The position numbers and the translations under genes are program-made. Positions 23,463 to 35,719 of a stretch of 64,000 nucleotides of DNA are shown here, piece by piece. The stretch covers positions 1 through 64,000 of the forward strand of contig JASJOG010000525.1 of assembly GCA_030142905.1 (NCBI GenBank), written 5' to 3'. The DNA is from Heliopora coerulea. Taxonomy: Eukaryota; Cnidaria; Anthozoa; Scleralcyonacea; Helioporidae. Numbering within the stretch: position 1 is the stretch's first letter; every line of letters starts with the position of its first letter. The notes below the pieces were generated by a model that was not told where the DNA came from, did not search any database, and saw only the letters and a list, made by a program, of their open reading frames with translations.

Positions 23463-23641
23463 TATATACGACAAAATGTAGCCGAAATATATATACGACA
23501 AAATGTTGCCGAAAAGCTACACAAGAGACTTGAATAAGTAGAGCGCTCGATACCATTACAGGTAGAGCAAAAATGACACAAATAATGATCGCCAGAGCGC
23601 GTGAAACTCGGAGTAGCAACAGCTAAACATTTGTCTCTATT

Positions 23642-23642
<1 letters not shown>

Positions 23643-23689
<47 letters not shown>

Positions 23690-23730
23690 TAAGTATATGT
23701 CACCTCTATAATATATCTGGACTGCGGGAC

Positions 23731-23778
<48 letters not shown>

Positions 23779-23840
23779 AGTATATGTCACCTTATATAAG
23801 TATATGTATATGTCAAAGGGCAGGAAAAACGTATATGTAT
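23643..23840. repeat. (TA)n microsatellites in a short tandem unit
   Basis: Two (TA)n arrays (about 23645-23680 and 23737-23770), each followed by ACACACATAAGTATATGTCA, indicate a local tandem duplication of a TA-bearing unit. Confidence 0.8.
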
Positions 23841-24146
23841 AAGTATATGTCAAAGGGCAGGAAAAACGTCTCATCTTTAAAATTGGAACCATTCACCCTC
23901 AGGGACTGAATGAACGTTTTTCTTTTACTTATTCCCTGTGTGGCTAATGTTTTTGCTTTGCATGGGTGAGCGTTAACAATAGCTACTTAGCTCTTTTGTG
24001 TTTAGCTTTCACTCACCCATATTGTTTTTGAAACACCCACCTGGTTTGCTGATCGATGATATTTTAGGCGAGTGACGAGCCACTATCTCATTTACACTTG
24101 TTTTCGTTTTTCTATTCTGATTGGCTATTTGTTGTCACATGACCAT

Positions 24147-24149
<3 letters not shown>

Positions 24150-24200
<51 letters not shown>
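24150..24200. repeat. (CA)n(TA)n compound microsatellite
   Basis: About 13 CA units run straight into about 12 TA units and abut a PLE-like end with a hammerhead motif. Confidence 0.9.
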
Positions 24201-24223
24201 TCCCTGTTGTTTGATCCTCCAAC

Positions 24224-24267
24224 GTTTTCTCTTTGACGAAGGGCCTTCGCTCGAAACGTTAGAAAAC
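24224..24267 (+). ncRNA. Hammerhead-ribozyme-like motif, best preserved
   Basis: Stem I strands are GTTTTCT (24224-24230) and AGAAAAC (24261-24267), fully complementary with a 2-base bulge. The core is UUGACGA (24233-24239), stem II GGGC/GCUC (one G-U pair), then GAAA (24253-24256), palindromic ACGT and U as the cleavage position. The only core departure is U for the first C. The motif abuts a TA microsatellite, as PLE ends often do. Confidence 0.65.
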
Positions 24268-27200
24268 TACTCTTTACATTTCGGCATTACTCAGACCTTT
24301 CCGATTATTTCACTTCGATTTCAAAAGTGCCTACGCAGTACTCTATTTTATTTCTTGTTCAAAACCCGGATACTTTTGACATGGCGACTGAGATTCTATG
24401 CTGTTGGGGATAAAGTCTCCGACCAGGTGATAAACGATGTGGCTAGTAGAAAATTTTAAGAAATCTAAAATGATCGGAAAGTGATTTTGGGTATTTTGGA
24501 AATAAATTTTTGTGAAATATCTCTCTGCACAATTTCTAAATCCTTTAGATCTTCTCTGAAAATTTTACCCAAAAAATTATTAGTTTTTCCCCGAAAGGAG
24601 AAGGCATAGTTTCCCCAACACAGGGCGTGTAGCATCCCTGCCACCTCCCCCAGGATGACTATTCCTTGAATATATCCTAACTAGTAAAAAGCGGTATCGA
24701 CGTTTTGAATAACTAAACTTAAATTTTTAAAAATTGTATATCCATTAAACTGTGTCTTATCCACCTTTTTGCGTGATTCCGTGGGTGAAGTTTGAATTCG
24801 ATCGTGAAAGAGTAAATGGCTGTGTTCACTAGTATGGTTTTATATTATGGATATGGTGTGTGGGCTTTGTACAACTGACCCCTGTTTGTTAGTGTCAACC
24901 AACTTCAAGTCAACTGACAGCGATGAACAAAATCCGGTAATTCCACTTTTCCACAGTTTGGTTACTGTGCAAATATATCGTAAGAGGGAGAAGACGTCTT
25001 CTCCTGTCTCCCAAATTGGGGAGTGAAGTGGGTAAGTCCCAGAGATGGAGGGGAATCCCCTTTGAGAAGAACTGGTAAAATGCAAGTTTTTGTCCGCCCA
25101 TCCAGATGTCGTCAGCCTTAACATAAATATGCAAACATCTCAAATTTCAAGGTCAAGTAGTAATTCACGTATGATCAAAGGCGAAGTAGAAAGCAGACAC
25201 AGTCACAAGGAAACATTGTTCACTGGTTCAGACTTATCAGTACTTATCTCAGACAACTACATTTCAAGAGGTGGTTGCCCACTTGACAACCAAATTTCAA
25301 GTTGACCTCTTGTTATCTAAGGCAAAAACGGAAAATTAGGCCTAAATAATGATTTCTAGATTTCTCTATGAGTAATGTAGCATTTTTAACATCAGGAATT
25401 GGATAATCGCATGTTTTTGTTCATGAAGGCCAGTTTTACAATGTGAAAACATTATATTAACCGAGAGTCTCTTAAGCTTTTTTGACAAGATCTTCCTTTG
25501 AAGGACTATGGATAGCGTTTGCCCGAGCTCTAGTTGAATGATAATCGCCACATACATAAAACTACTGTATATTAAAGAGTTACATGTAAAGTTTACATTT
25601 ATGTTAGTTTAGTTAAGTATTGTTAGTGCGCATGATTTTCACACTTGAACACTCAGAAAACAGTTTTTAGTCCCAGACAGACGTCGAACAAGTAACATTC
25701 GATCACTGCATGGCAAGATGTTCAAAACATAGGGGCACAAAAAAGATGGTACGGGTAAGGTTACAGCGTGAGCTGGTTTATAATTGGTGGAACAGATAGA
25801 CTGTATCAAGTTTGCAAAGTCTCAATAAATCAGTCATTTGTTTGTGATGAAGTGGACACGATGAGTAACTGACATGTTAATACAAAAAACCTGTTAGTAC
25901 ACCTACTGTCCATCAATTATGAACTATATGTAATGCACATAGTTGACATGGTACATCACTCTACAATCCCAATTTTGGCTATTGATTTTCCGGGTGGAAA
26001 TGGCAATCGCAAGATAAAAATCAGAGCCCAACTCAGAATTCTTAAATGTATTGCCATAGTAAAAGAGGCAAGTCGAAAAGTTTTAAAACATGTTTCCATT
26101 ATCGTCTGGTTCCATTCCCTACCAATGAGTGAACAATAGGACACTCTCTGGTTAACTGACTGAGATTTGGTTGTTGATTCCTCTCTTAAATTAAACAATT
26201 TTAAGACAGTGACATTTGTCACAGAAGACTTGAACTTTGTGTGCAATCCCATTGACTTGTAAAACAGCCTTAATACGGCAAGGCAGCTATTCAATATTTT
26301 ACGGTATTTGGTAACCCGCCCAATTTGCTTTGTACCCACGTCTTTAGCACAGGAGGAGCAAGTAAAGTGCAGAGATACTGTTTTATCACTTATCGCATGT
26401 TCATGGAAAAAAATTAAGAGCATGGTGTTTGAACAAATCATGGTCATTTCGGTACATGTAACTCACTGTTATCACAGTTTCGTGTTCAGACGTGTTATTC
26501 GCATAAATGTGAGAGTTTGTCTGTCTCCTTCTCGTAGAGTAAATACTTTATCGTAAAGCGACTTACTTCATTGTAATGCATGAACGATGCCATTTTATAT
26601 CGCAGTGTGCATTAACAGACGCATTTTTTAAGTTTGACTATCCTTTGCGGTTTTCCAACTTCATGCATCTCACCTCACACAGCCACAAAACACAATTTTT
26701 GCATCTCAATTTCTTTCGACAACAAATGGTGGTCGGTAAACCATACACGTCCGCACAACAGGTTTCTTTCCGATGTACTCACGAAGATTAAGCAAATCTG
26801 GAACAACAAATCACAAGCTGAAATGCGAGCTCAGTGAGTACGTCGATTCGATACCTGGCAGTATTCTGGTTGTAATACAAGATGAAACAAAAGGGATAAG
26901 CCACCAGACACTGACTTTGTTGTCAGCAGTATATTAGTTGTTTCTTAACGTGTACATCATAGAAAGAAGAACGTCAAAGTCACTTGACAAAGGCTCTGTC
27001 ATGTAGTTCTACTATATCAGATCAGGTTTTCTGTGAAGCACCACTTCATCTGATCACGCCGTAATCTGAAGTGTGTCAAATTCGGCGTTGAGGTGACATG
27101 ATCTTATCATGCTCAGTTTCATGCCTATAATTATCTAACTAAAAACAAGGTGTTCAATTATTTATAGGCAACCCTGCAAAGGTTGTACTAAATGGTGATG

Positions 27201-27388
27201 CACAAATCTGTACTTTTATGGATTTCTCGAAGGAAAAGGACAATTAAAATTAAAGTTGAGTCATACGTTCCTGTAATGACTCAAGCCCTACCTTGTTTTT
27301 AAAACATCCAAGTGTTCTTACTGCTTGTCAACAGTGACAACGCACCCGTTCCGCTTGTTCTAAATCACTTATACTGAGAGATCTAAAA
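24268..27388. other. Intergenic, no recognised gene
   Basis: The longest frame (25956-26447, minus, 163 codons) has no recognised domain, no supporting splice context and an ordinary AT-rich composition. I do not call it. No RNA gene seen. Confidence 0.45.
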
Positions 27389-27830
27389 TAGGGCGTATTT
27401 ATACGAACCCTCGTTAGCCCAGATTGTTAATAGGACAGTCAGGACACCAGCCCGGGCTGTTAATAAAGTATGTTTACATTGGCCAGGGATGGCAGCCATC
27501 AAGTCTGGTTCACCCAACACGGGGCGAGAGATCGGCTGACCCGGGTTAGCGATCTTGCTTTCTTTGTGCGAGAATGAACCCAGGTTCAAAAAAATACCAC
27601 TTTACTTGAACCCAGGTCAATTGAACTGTTGTTTGCATGAAGATTCGAATAAAATTTCACACCTTTACGCCAACCCGAGTCAACCCGGGTCTTCAAACTC
27701 ATTACCCGGCAAAGCGGATTGAACCGGCTATCTGTAAAAGTTTACAGGTGTTTGTTCGGAGATGGGTTGACCCTGGTTGACAACCTGACTCGGGTTGACG
27801 ACAAACTCGGGTTCGTGTAAACAGACCCTA
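27389..27830. mobile_element. MITE-like element with imperfect inverted ends
   Basis: Left end TAGGGCGTATTTATACGAAC and right end (complement) TAGGGTCTGTTTACACGAAC are inverted. Internal CCGGGTT/AACCCGG motifs recur in both orientations. The target duplication is unclear (TA or a trinucleotide). Non-coding. Confidence 0.6.
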
Positions 27831-29530
27831 AGAAAGCCGCTCTTTATGCAACAGGAAATACCACCCCAGCAACTTGGCGTAAGGTGGCACAGCCTAATCG
27901 GTTGCAACCACTGTTTTTATTGTTACAGAAGACGATAGTTCAAACAAAATCTTCCAAACAGAGGTGGTTCTTCAGGGCAGGGGTGGTACTAGAAGGGCGC
28001 TACAGTTCCAATGTCGAGTAAAAATTGACCATTCGTCAGGAAATTTTGACTCATGATAGCACATTTATACATTGTACAACTATGAGCACTTGCTATTAAT
28101 TTAACCAAGAAAAACAGTACATAAGCTTCTTGTATAATGTATATAAACAAAATTTTAGATAGATATACTACTATAAACAAAATTTGTATTAATTCACTAA
28201 AATATTTATTCGGCTGCCGGGCCTGTTGGCCAGCTTCCGCCGTCCCTGAAGGATATCAAAAATCAGAGGAATCAAGGCAGCACACACGCATTCCAGACTT
28301 GTCTCTTGGTCATGTTTTGAGCTGGCATCATAGATTATTCTCAGCTTGGTGGTACTCTTACCTTCCTAATCACCTCTCTGTTCAGTTCCAAAATAAATTA
28401 TTTTTAAAATCTTTATTCAATATAAACTTAACACAATTTCTATCCTAACGTTTTTTCTTCTTCTTTATAAACACTCACAAAGTTCCACTGATCTTTCATC
28501 GAAAATGCAGTTGCTTGTTACCCAGGTTTCGTCGTCATATTTAAGTACTAACAACATCTCGATTCCAGTATCGAAATTACTTTAGTTGTTGTTCAGAGAG
28601 ATATTTCACAAAAATTTATAACCAGAAAACGCATAATAGCTTTCCGATGACTTTAAATCTTCAAAATCTTCCATAGATCCCCGTAGTTTAGCCTCCTGTT
28701 CAAGGACTTTAACCCCTACGGTAAGAAATTTCTATCGCTACCACAGAGGTATCCGGGTTTCACACTGTAAATGGACAACTGACCCACAATTGTTTTAATA
28801 GTACACGTTATTATGGTATTGCTATGAACGAGTAGTTAATTATTCACTAGTGTGAAGGGGAATAGCGGTGGATATTTGTCTTTTGATAAATATGACCCAA
28901 CAAAAAAATCACAAAACGGAATCAAAAAAACGAATCAAGGGAAAACATTTCAACAGAGTTTTTTAATTAACGTTATGTTACAGTGTACGTAACATCACTG
29001 TTAAAGAATTAATTATCACGGACTACGGTAGGATTCCGAAAGTAACGGCTCTCATTACTTTCCCGGGGGAGGGCTACTTTTGTTAGTACCGCTACCTTCG
29101 TGGGGACCGCTACTTTAATTCGAGAAATTTCAGAAGCATCGCAAATTTGCCGTTATTCTGAGAGGACGCTACTTTCAGAGGAGCGTTACTTTTGGAATTC
29201 TTCAGTACTAAAAAACTAGAAGTGACAGAAGATCAAAGATGTGGTAATTGAAAGTAGAGGTGAATAAGAAGTCATAAACGCGACTGGGCAGGAAAAAGAT
29301 CAACAAAGATAAAAAGTAAAATAAGGACTAAAGACCTGAATCAGAAATTCCATTTTCCATTCACATTGTTAATGGTCAAGTATTTGGAGGCGCCGCGAGC
29401 TGATTTGTAGGGGAGCAATTGCCCTCTTTTGGGGGGGACGTCATATTTTTTCCCACTTTAACAAGTGATCAAACGTCTTCATTGAACTTCTATTATAAAT
29501 ACAGGCAACTGTTCATTCAGATACACTGTA
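27831..29530. other. Intergenic, no recognised gene
   Basis: A region at about 29030-29200 repeats a CGCTACTTT motif several times. A possible LINE-like C-terminal remnant at 28300-28448 is too weak to call. Confidence 0.4.
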
Positions 29531-31149
29531 TTATTCTGAGATTTCTCCCAGGAAGTTTTCTTTGAGATAGATAAAGGCATCAGAACACTCAGATGGTTCC
29601 ACCAATTCTGGATGTGGAATAATTTTCAAGCAACAGGTTCTAAATTCAGGTGACAAAAGGTCATCTTCCACCTCAAGTACTCCTGACTGCAATGCAACTT
29701 CCTCCAACTGCTGTTCTGTTACAGGAGAACCTTTATAGGAGAAACTTGGGTGACTGTTTAGAATTTCAATTTATCACATGCAAGAGACACATAAAATAAT
29801 GGACAAAAACACACCACAATCATCCAACTGATAATGATTGGGAAACTCATAAATGTGATTAGGGACACCAGCTGGTAGATCTGTTTCTTTTTGTTCTCGG
29901 ATTCTATGACTGTTCCAAATTGTCTTTAAATTTGTCCAGTTGTGCTTGAATCATGGGAATAAATAGGAAAGCAAGCAAGGATCTAAAATAGAAATTGCAT
30001 TACATGGTTTTTGAAATAACTGTCGTCCTTTTCGTGTGGATTGATTGTACCTGTCATCTTCATCATGTGGATTATAATGATAATGATCTTTCAGTCTTTT
30101 TAAGTGCTCTTTAAAATATTTTTCTAGTCTTTCATGCAATTCTCGCCACCATCTTTCAATCTAGGAATGACAAGTACAGTTTCATTATGTAACATCTGAT
30201 TTTTATCTAATTTTGTCCAAAGCATTAAACAAAAACAAACGTTCCTCCACCTGGTGTTCTACAGTTCCTAGTTTTACAACTAATCAAACAAAAATATTGT
30301 ACACTTGAAAACCATAAAAATGAAGTGGTAATTGACCTGATTTGATGTTGATGGGCCATACATAATCATATTGGATGGGTCATCAGTGCCAAGCATCTGG
30401 TGCAAGTAGGCATGCATTGTAGCCGTTGTCCCTGTTTCTGTTCCCTTATTAAGCCTTAAATACGCTGGGATTATCCTTGTTTCATATAGGTATTCCAAAT
30501 ACCATCGCCCAATTCGTTGAGGCTCTGAGTTGCTCACCCATACTTTCAGCCATAAAATTTTCGTACTTGCTGTGTCGATGCAGCCATAAATTGCTAGAGG
30601 AAAGGTGCTATTTTGATAGCCCATTAACCTGTCGTGGCCATCTAAGGAGTGGACAAAATTTGGACCTTTGGTAGTGTACTTGCCGTTTTTCTTCTTCCGT
30701 CCAGTGCCAACATCACCCCTTGCGTCCAACGCATCAGGATCGACATCTTGCATAACTGCATAAACTAAGTCGCGGGGAACATTGAGTTCGTGCTCTTGAC
30801 GTAGTTTCTTTTTTATGGCCCTGCAACCAAGGAGTTTGCCTGGACCATCAATCTCTTTGACCACAGCTTCTCTGACCTGTTCAACCGTAACATTCCTGTC
30901 GGTATGACTGATATCAAAATACCGCATTCGACGGTCTAGTGAGCTTAAGCTCCATGCATATTGTGAATAATCACAGTTTAAAAAATCCAATATTTCGTTT
31001 CTTCTCAAATCTTCTTTTACGTATTTTTGTAAATCATCCCTTGAAGACTTGTCCTCCTTCCAATCTGCATTCCGCCGATACGCTATAATTGTTTGTTCGC
31101 AAGGCATTGTGGTATACTGTGACAACGATAGGCTACCTAAAATTTTCAC
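29531..31149 (-). pseudogene. Spliced integrase-like (rve-fold) gene, one frameshift
   Basis: Four minus-strand exons fit GT-AG rules and phase: 31149-30337, 30160-30051, 29982-29815 and 29730-29531. The product resembles the transposon-derived 'integrase core domain' proteins common in cnidarians and some fungi. The first acidic residue is in VHSLDGHDRLMGYQ; the second position reads RLNKGTETG, where I remember the family having DKGTETG; the Glu lies in IERWWREL at the start of exon 2. Exon 3 has a single extra A near the TTTAAAG run, shifting frame before WNSHRIREQ. Splice phases only agree if that base is discounted. Exon 4 ends SECSDAFIYLKENF then the stop at 29533-29531. The start at 31149 is provisional, as a Met at 31107 is also possible. 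Function of the family is unknown to me. Confidence 0.75.
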
Positions 31150-31963
31150 TTTACTTTAATTTTTATTTTAAATTCATTTAAATTTAATTTGCTTTTATTT
31201 TAAAATCAATTTCGTTTGAAATTTTATTTACTTTTGTTTTACTTATTATTTTTTTTTTATTTCATTTTAATTTTAAATGTATTTTAGTTTTGATTTTTTT
31301 CTATTTTGTTTGCTGTTAAGAAGAATTTTCGAATGACAATGACAGGCCACCATACCCATGTATGTGCAGAACTGTTATAGTGCTTTAATAAATTATTAAT
31401 CAAAAAACAGCCTCTAAAATTCAACTTCCTGGAAAAACTCCTTTAACCTTAAGGCAGCGCTTGAGAATTTTAATCTTGCTAATGATAGACTATTCTCAAT
31501 GACCAGGGGGGAAACATCTGAGGGTTAAAGGGTTGAATCACATGCTAAAATACTAAGGAGATTCCTTTCCCATTAATGAGTTAAGGAGATAGCATTTATT
31601 AAAACCTTTAACACCCATGCCTCATCCCTGTGACATGTGAAATTGTCTGGCATTAGGTACGGTAGAGTAAAATACTAGAATGTGTCATTGCCCCTTAATG
31701 GGCTAATCAATCCCTAACTGACTCAATTGAATTTTTTACTATCCGACCAATCCAGTATCTAGAAAGTGAGCAAATATCACTATCTAGCGCAACCCCTGGC
31801 TTTGGGAGTGTTGTCCACAAGGAAAGGTAAAAACTGTTTCTTTAATTTGATCTTAAACTGTTTTTATCATCATGTGGCAAAATGATGCAGTTTATAGTTA
31901 CAGTTAAGATTTGAAAATGCAGAGAGCAGGACTACAGGTATCTTCCAATACAAGTCACCATTG
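31150..31963. other. T-rich tract and intergenic sequence
   Basis: 31145-31310 is an ATTTTAATTT-type low-complexity tract just upstream of the integrase-like gene. The rest holds nothing recognised. Confidence 0.45.
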
Positions 31964-32122
31964 AGGTAGATGAACGATCTTCAAGCTCGATACTCAGAGA
32001 ATGATTTCTGAGCCCCAGACGGGGATCGAACCCGCAACTTTCTGATGACCGGTTAGGCGCTCTAACCATTGAGCTACCGATACTCAGATGGTGAGCTAAG
32101 GTGCAAATTCGATATATATGTG
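31964..32122 (-). mobile_element. SINE family A, minus arm of inverted pair
   Basis: 159 bp, complement of 32139-32297 with few differences. The tRNA-like head lies at the inner side; its box B complement GGGGATCGAACCC and box A complement region are visible. Confidence 0.88.
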
Positions 32123-32138
32123 CCACCTAAGTGGAAGC

Positions 32139-32297
32139 CACATATATATCGAATTTGCACCTTAGCTCACCATCTGAGTCTCGGTAGCTCAATGATTAGA
32201 GCGTCTAACCGGTCATCAGAAAGTTGTGGGTTCGATCCCAGTCTGGGGCTCAGAAATCATTCTCTGAGTATCGAGCTTGAAGATCGTTCATCTACCT
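32139..32297 (+). mobile_element. SINE family A, plus arm of inverted pair
   Basis: Upstream part CACATATATATCGAATTTGC, then a tRNA-like head (about 32174-32250) with GAGTCTC/GGGGCTC acceptor pairing, box A TAGCTCAATGATTAGAGCG and box B GGGTTCGATCCC. The body GAGCTTGAAGATCGTTCATC follows. The anticodon loop lacks U33, so it is not a functional tRNA. Confidence 0.88.
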
Positions 32298-34111
32298 TAA
32301 TATATCCAAGCTCTCACGTTTCTCAAACATCAAACTACAAGTCACCATTAGTGCACTGACACTTAAGACGCCAATCACTGTCCATAAGGAAGTGATAGTG
32401 CTCTAAGAATAATGGCTGTTGAATGTTTTTGCGCACATACTGTAACTTTCATGATTGCATGTATATGGACTTTACTCCCAGTATGTCTTAGATTTAGGTT
32501 GTAAATATTCTACTGTATCCTTTTTTCTTTCAAGTTCATGTAACAGGTTTTGCTAAATGAATGGGCACCTTGCAAGCAGTACACACATTTGTGTAAATTA
32601 ATTACATATGATATCTCAATCAAATGCAGCCAAGAACTCAAACACAGAATGTTCCTAACTGCCTTGATCATCCCTTTCCAAAAAAAAGACATTCAGTCCT
32701 ACCACTTGAAGTAACGCCATTGCATAAGCACATGTACTGTAGACATTTCGATTTTGTTGTTATTAGTTGCAATATGGTACTGTATTTTTACAGTGGAACT
32801 TCCATCAGCAGCACTGAAGTACAACCTAGCACTTCTTATACAATAACACTACTGTAGTTAGAAAAAAATTATTTTAAAAAAATTTCCATTAATCAAAATC
32901 CACAGGGTTTAAAGGTTTAACCGAGTTCGCAGCCCAGTTCCAACAGACTATTGTACATCAACACATACTGAGGAAAATTTATAAAAACTGTGGACATAAA
33001 AACCACATCACTGTCCCACAATAACTTACTCCTCTCATTTCATCCGTTATTTCTGGGAAAATCGAACTCTTCGACAAATTCCACAAAGGTATACGTGAAT
33101 TTTGTCCTGGAAGTGTAGATACATATATGAACACTCCAAATTAGAGTTTTGTTTGCAGTCCTCCGCTGGTGTCCATTAAACTACAGGTACAGGCTGCATG
33201 GTTTGTCCGTTATTGTCGTTGTTTGTCCATTACTTGCTCTTTAGAAACCAGAGTAATGACTGCTCACTGTTTTTTGGGGGTTTTTTTTGTCAATATACAG
33301 TTCTGAAAAAATACAATATAGGGAAACGTTGTTTAAGTAAAATGAAGGCTTTAATACTGGTTAATCGTAGCTTTTAAAATTAACTTCGTATACGTTGGTA
33401 ATGTGAGTATGCAGCAATCAAATGGACCAGGAGAACCATCACGTTCACTGTTTTTGTATATTCATTGTTAAAAATACAATAGTAAATTTAACTGACCTTG
33501 GGAACATTGGGTGGATTAATGTAAAATTTATGTCTACTCTATTGGTTCTCCTGTTTGGGTATCTATAGCACGTTGAATCACATCACCAGTGGGACGTTAA
33601 CTCAAAGGGATCTTACCATTGACGGCTGTTGCCGATAGTGGGACAGTGAGTTGTTTGAGGTATGTAAAGTGGTACTAACTCAGGTAAAAGGGCTACATCG
33701 CGGAATTTATATAAAGATTTATACCATAAGAAAACTGCTGGAGCAAAGCATGAGAACTCTTTGGGTTTCGAATCAGAGTTATTAATTGTAAGATGAAGAG
33801 ATAAAAATTTTAGTGTGTGCAACGAAACTTATTTTCTGATTAGTCCACAACCCATCTGGAATCTTGTATGGGAAATGTTTTGTCTTGTGGCACATGCTCA
33901 GTGGACAAAAATAATAATAATAATAATAAACTTAAATAAAATAGGACGTAGATAAACCTGAAAGGAATATAGATAAATGTTGGAGTCCCCGTGCAGGTGG
34001 ATTGCTGCAGGGTGGGACTCTGCAGAGACTCTGCTCCCATGGGTAAGGGGGGGAGCAGAGACGGAGCCTCCATTTTCTTAAAATTTGAGTGCTTATGTTT
34101 TGAATAGGAAA
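32298..34111. other. Intergenic and presumed promoter region of the ankyrin/death-domain gene
   Basis: No gene recognised. A short (AAT)n run lies at 33909-33929. The 200 bases before the ATG at 34112 are likely 5' UTR and promoter, but no TATA box or other site can be assigned with confidence. Confidence 0.4.
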
Positions 34112-34886
34112 ATGTCTGTTTGGGACGCAGCAAAGAAAGGTGATTTGGATGGCGTTAAAGCTGCAGTTGAGAATGGCGCAGATATTGAAGAGCGTGGAGG
34201 ATGGTTGAACGGAACTGGTTTAAATAATGCTTGCTACGCAGGATATTTCTCAATAGCTGATTATCTAATTCAACGTGGTGCTAAAGTTAACTCTAGAGAC
34301 AATTGTGGTTACATGCCTATTCACGATGCCTGCAAGTATGGTCCTCTACATATTGTAGAATTACTTATCAGCAAAGGCAGTGACTTCACATCAACAAGTA
34401 ACAATGGTGATACTCCACTTCATCTTGCATCACAAAATAGAGATACCTTAGTTGCTGAACACTTAATTCAACGTGGTGCTGAAGTTAATTCTAGAAACAA
34501 TGATGGTTACTTGCCTATTCACTATGCCTGCTTGATGGGTCATCTAGATACCGTAAGATTATTAATCCACAAACAGAGTGACTTCTCAGCAACAAATAAA
34601 AATGGTGATACTCCACTTCATCTTGCGTCAAAGAATGGACTTACCGCAGTTGCTGATCTCTTGATACAATATGGTGCTGCAGTTAACTCTAGAAACAAGG
34701 GTGGTTACTTGCCTGTTCACTACGCCAGCAGGGAGGGTCATCTAGATACCGTAAAGTTACTCATCAAAAATGAGAGTGACTTCACATCAACAAGTAACAA
34801 AGGTGAGACTCCACTCCGTCTTGCATCAGACCATGGACATACCTCAGCAGCTGATTATCTTACTCAGCGTGTTGCAGAAGCAGCAG
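34112..34886 (+). CDS. ANK-death-ZU5 gene, exon 1: eight ankyrin repeats
   Basis: First coding exon of the large host gene. The ATG at 34112 (AAAATGT, A at -3) starts MSVWDAAKKGDLDGV. 258 codons encode eight ~33-residue ankyrin repeats with no intron, ending at a donor CAG|GTAATT in phase 1. Repeats alternate two types. One carries VNSRN..GYLP (LIQRGAEVNSRNNDGYLP). The other carries GHLDTV..LLI...SDF.S..N.GDTP. This gives a 66-residue higher-order repeat. Ankyrin repeats bind partner proteins. The phase matches the death-domain exon at 41796 (G+GA = Gly), 6.9 kb away, which is the main evidence for one gene. A separate ankyrin-only gene cannot be excluded. It is cytosolic by appearance, with no signal peptide or membrane segment. 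Confidence 0.85.
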
Positions 34887-35446
34887 GTAATTGGTTTTAA
34901 TTGTTATTTATTCTAATAGATCAAAGATTTTTTATATTTTATATTTCTCAATTTCGACCTTTAATTGTTTATCAAGTATATTGGATTCTAAGATAGGGTA
35001 ACTAATTTCAGTAATATAAAATGAATAAATTAAAATGCTGATGTAAGAGTGGCAGTCTGGGCTTTCCGGCAGTGTTGTCCTCAAGTCTACCAAATCTGAG
35101 TCCAGTAATTAGACTACGAGTCCACATGCGAGTGCAAGTCCGACTTATCAACGTATGCTGTAAGTAAACAGCCACGTAGTACCCCATACATCGCATAGAT
35201 ACAGACTGTAATGAGAACATTTGCCGAAATATCTCTGGCATTTTAATTTCACTTTCATAATTCACATCAAAATTATTGATTTTACGTCAAAAACACGAGT
35301 CAAGAGTGTGTTTCTCCAATGGCGCAGTAAGTCTTAATTGCGCCCTGGGACAAGCATTACCTATGGCGCCCCATCCCCAATTGCCAACTTGAAAAATTAC
35401 AAAATACTTTCAAAGAAAGTGCATAGTTTATTTATGGAATATGTAC

Positions 35447-35719
35447 TCAAAAATTAATCTCTCTGTCTTTTAAAGTCGCACATTTTTCAAACACACTTTC
35501 AGAAACTAGGAGTTGCAATGTTCCTCTCTCAATGCTTAACTGTGCCAAAGCACTACGCCGACCTTGTACGATTGATGAGCAAAAGTAAGTCAAAATCAGT
35601 TTTATCTTTCCGAATGACCTTTCACAAATTGTAATGGACACTGAAATTGTCAACAGTATATGAAGAGCCACTGATAGATTGAGATAAACATATTTCCAAT
35701 CGGTGATGATATATTTCAA
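35447..35719 (-). pseudogene. hAT transposase C-terminal dimerisation fragment
   Basis: The frame includes LSVALHILLTISVSITICER followed by SFGKIKLIL and LAQLSIERG, the conserved hAT C-terminal pattern (V.S.ERSFSKLKLIK). Only this end survives. Surrounding sequence (about 35310-35745) contains GGCGC-rich edges that may be element ends. It lies antisense in intron 1 of the host gene. Confidence 0.75.

Noticed and set aside
23639..23773. Tyr/Ile-rich repeat peptide frames
   Set aside because: They are translations of (TA)n microsatellites.
25956..26447. 163-codon minus-strand frame
   Set aside because: No recognisable domain, no splice partners and composition like the surrounding intergenic DNA; likely chance.
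28137..28448. Possible LINE RT C-terminus (WWYSYLPNHLSVQFQNKLFL)
   Set aside because: Only a faint resemblance to the 'LWNSLPN' ending of LINE proteins, with no supporting upstream motif.
32174..32250. Candidate functional tRNA gene
   Set aside because: Anticodon loop lacks U33, and the sequence is one of several SINE heads.
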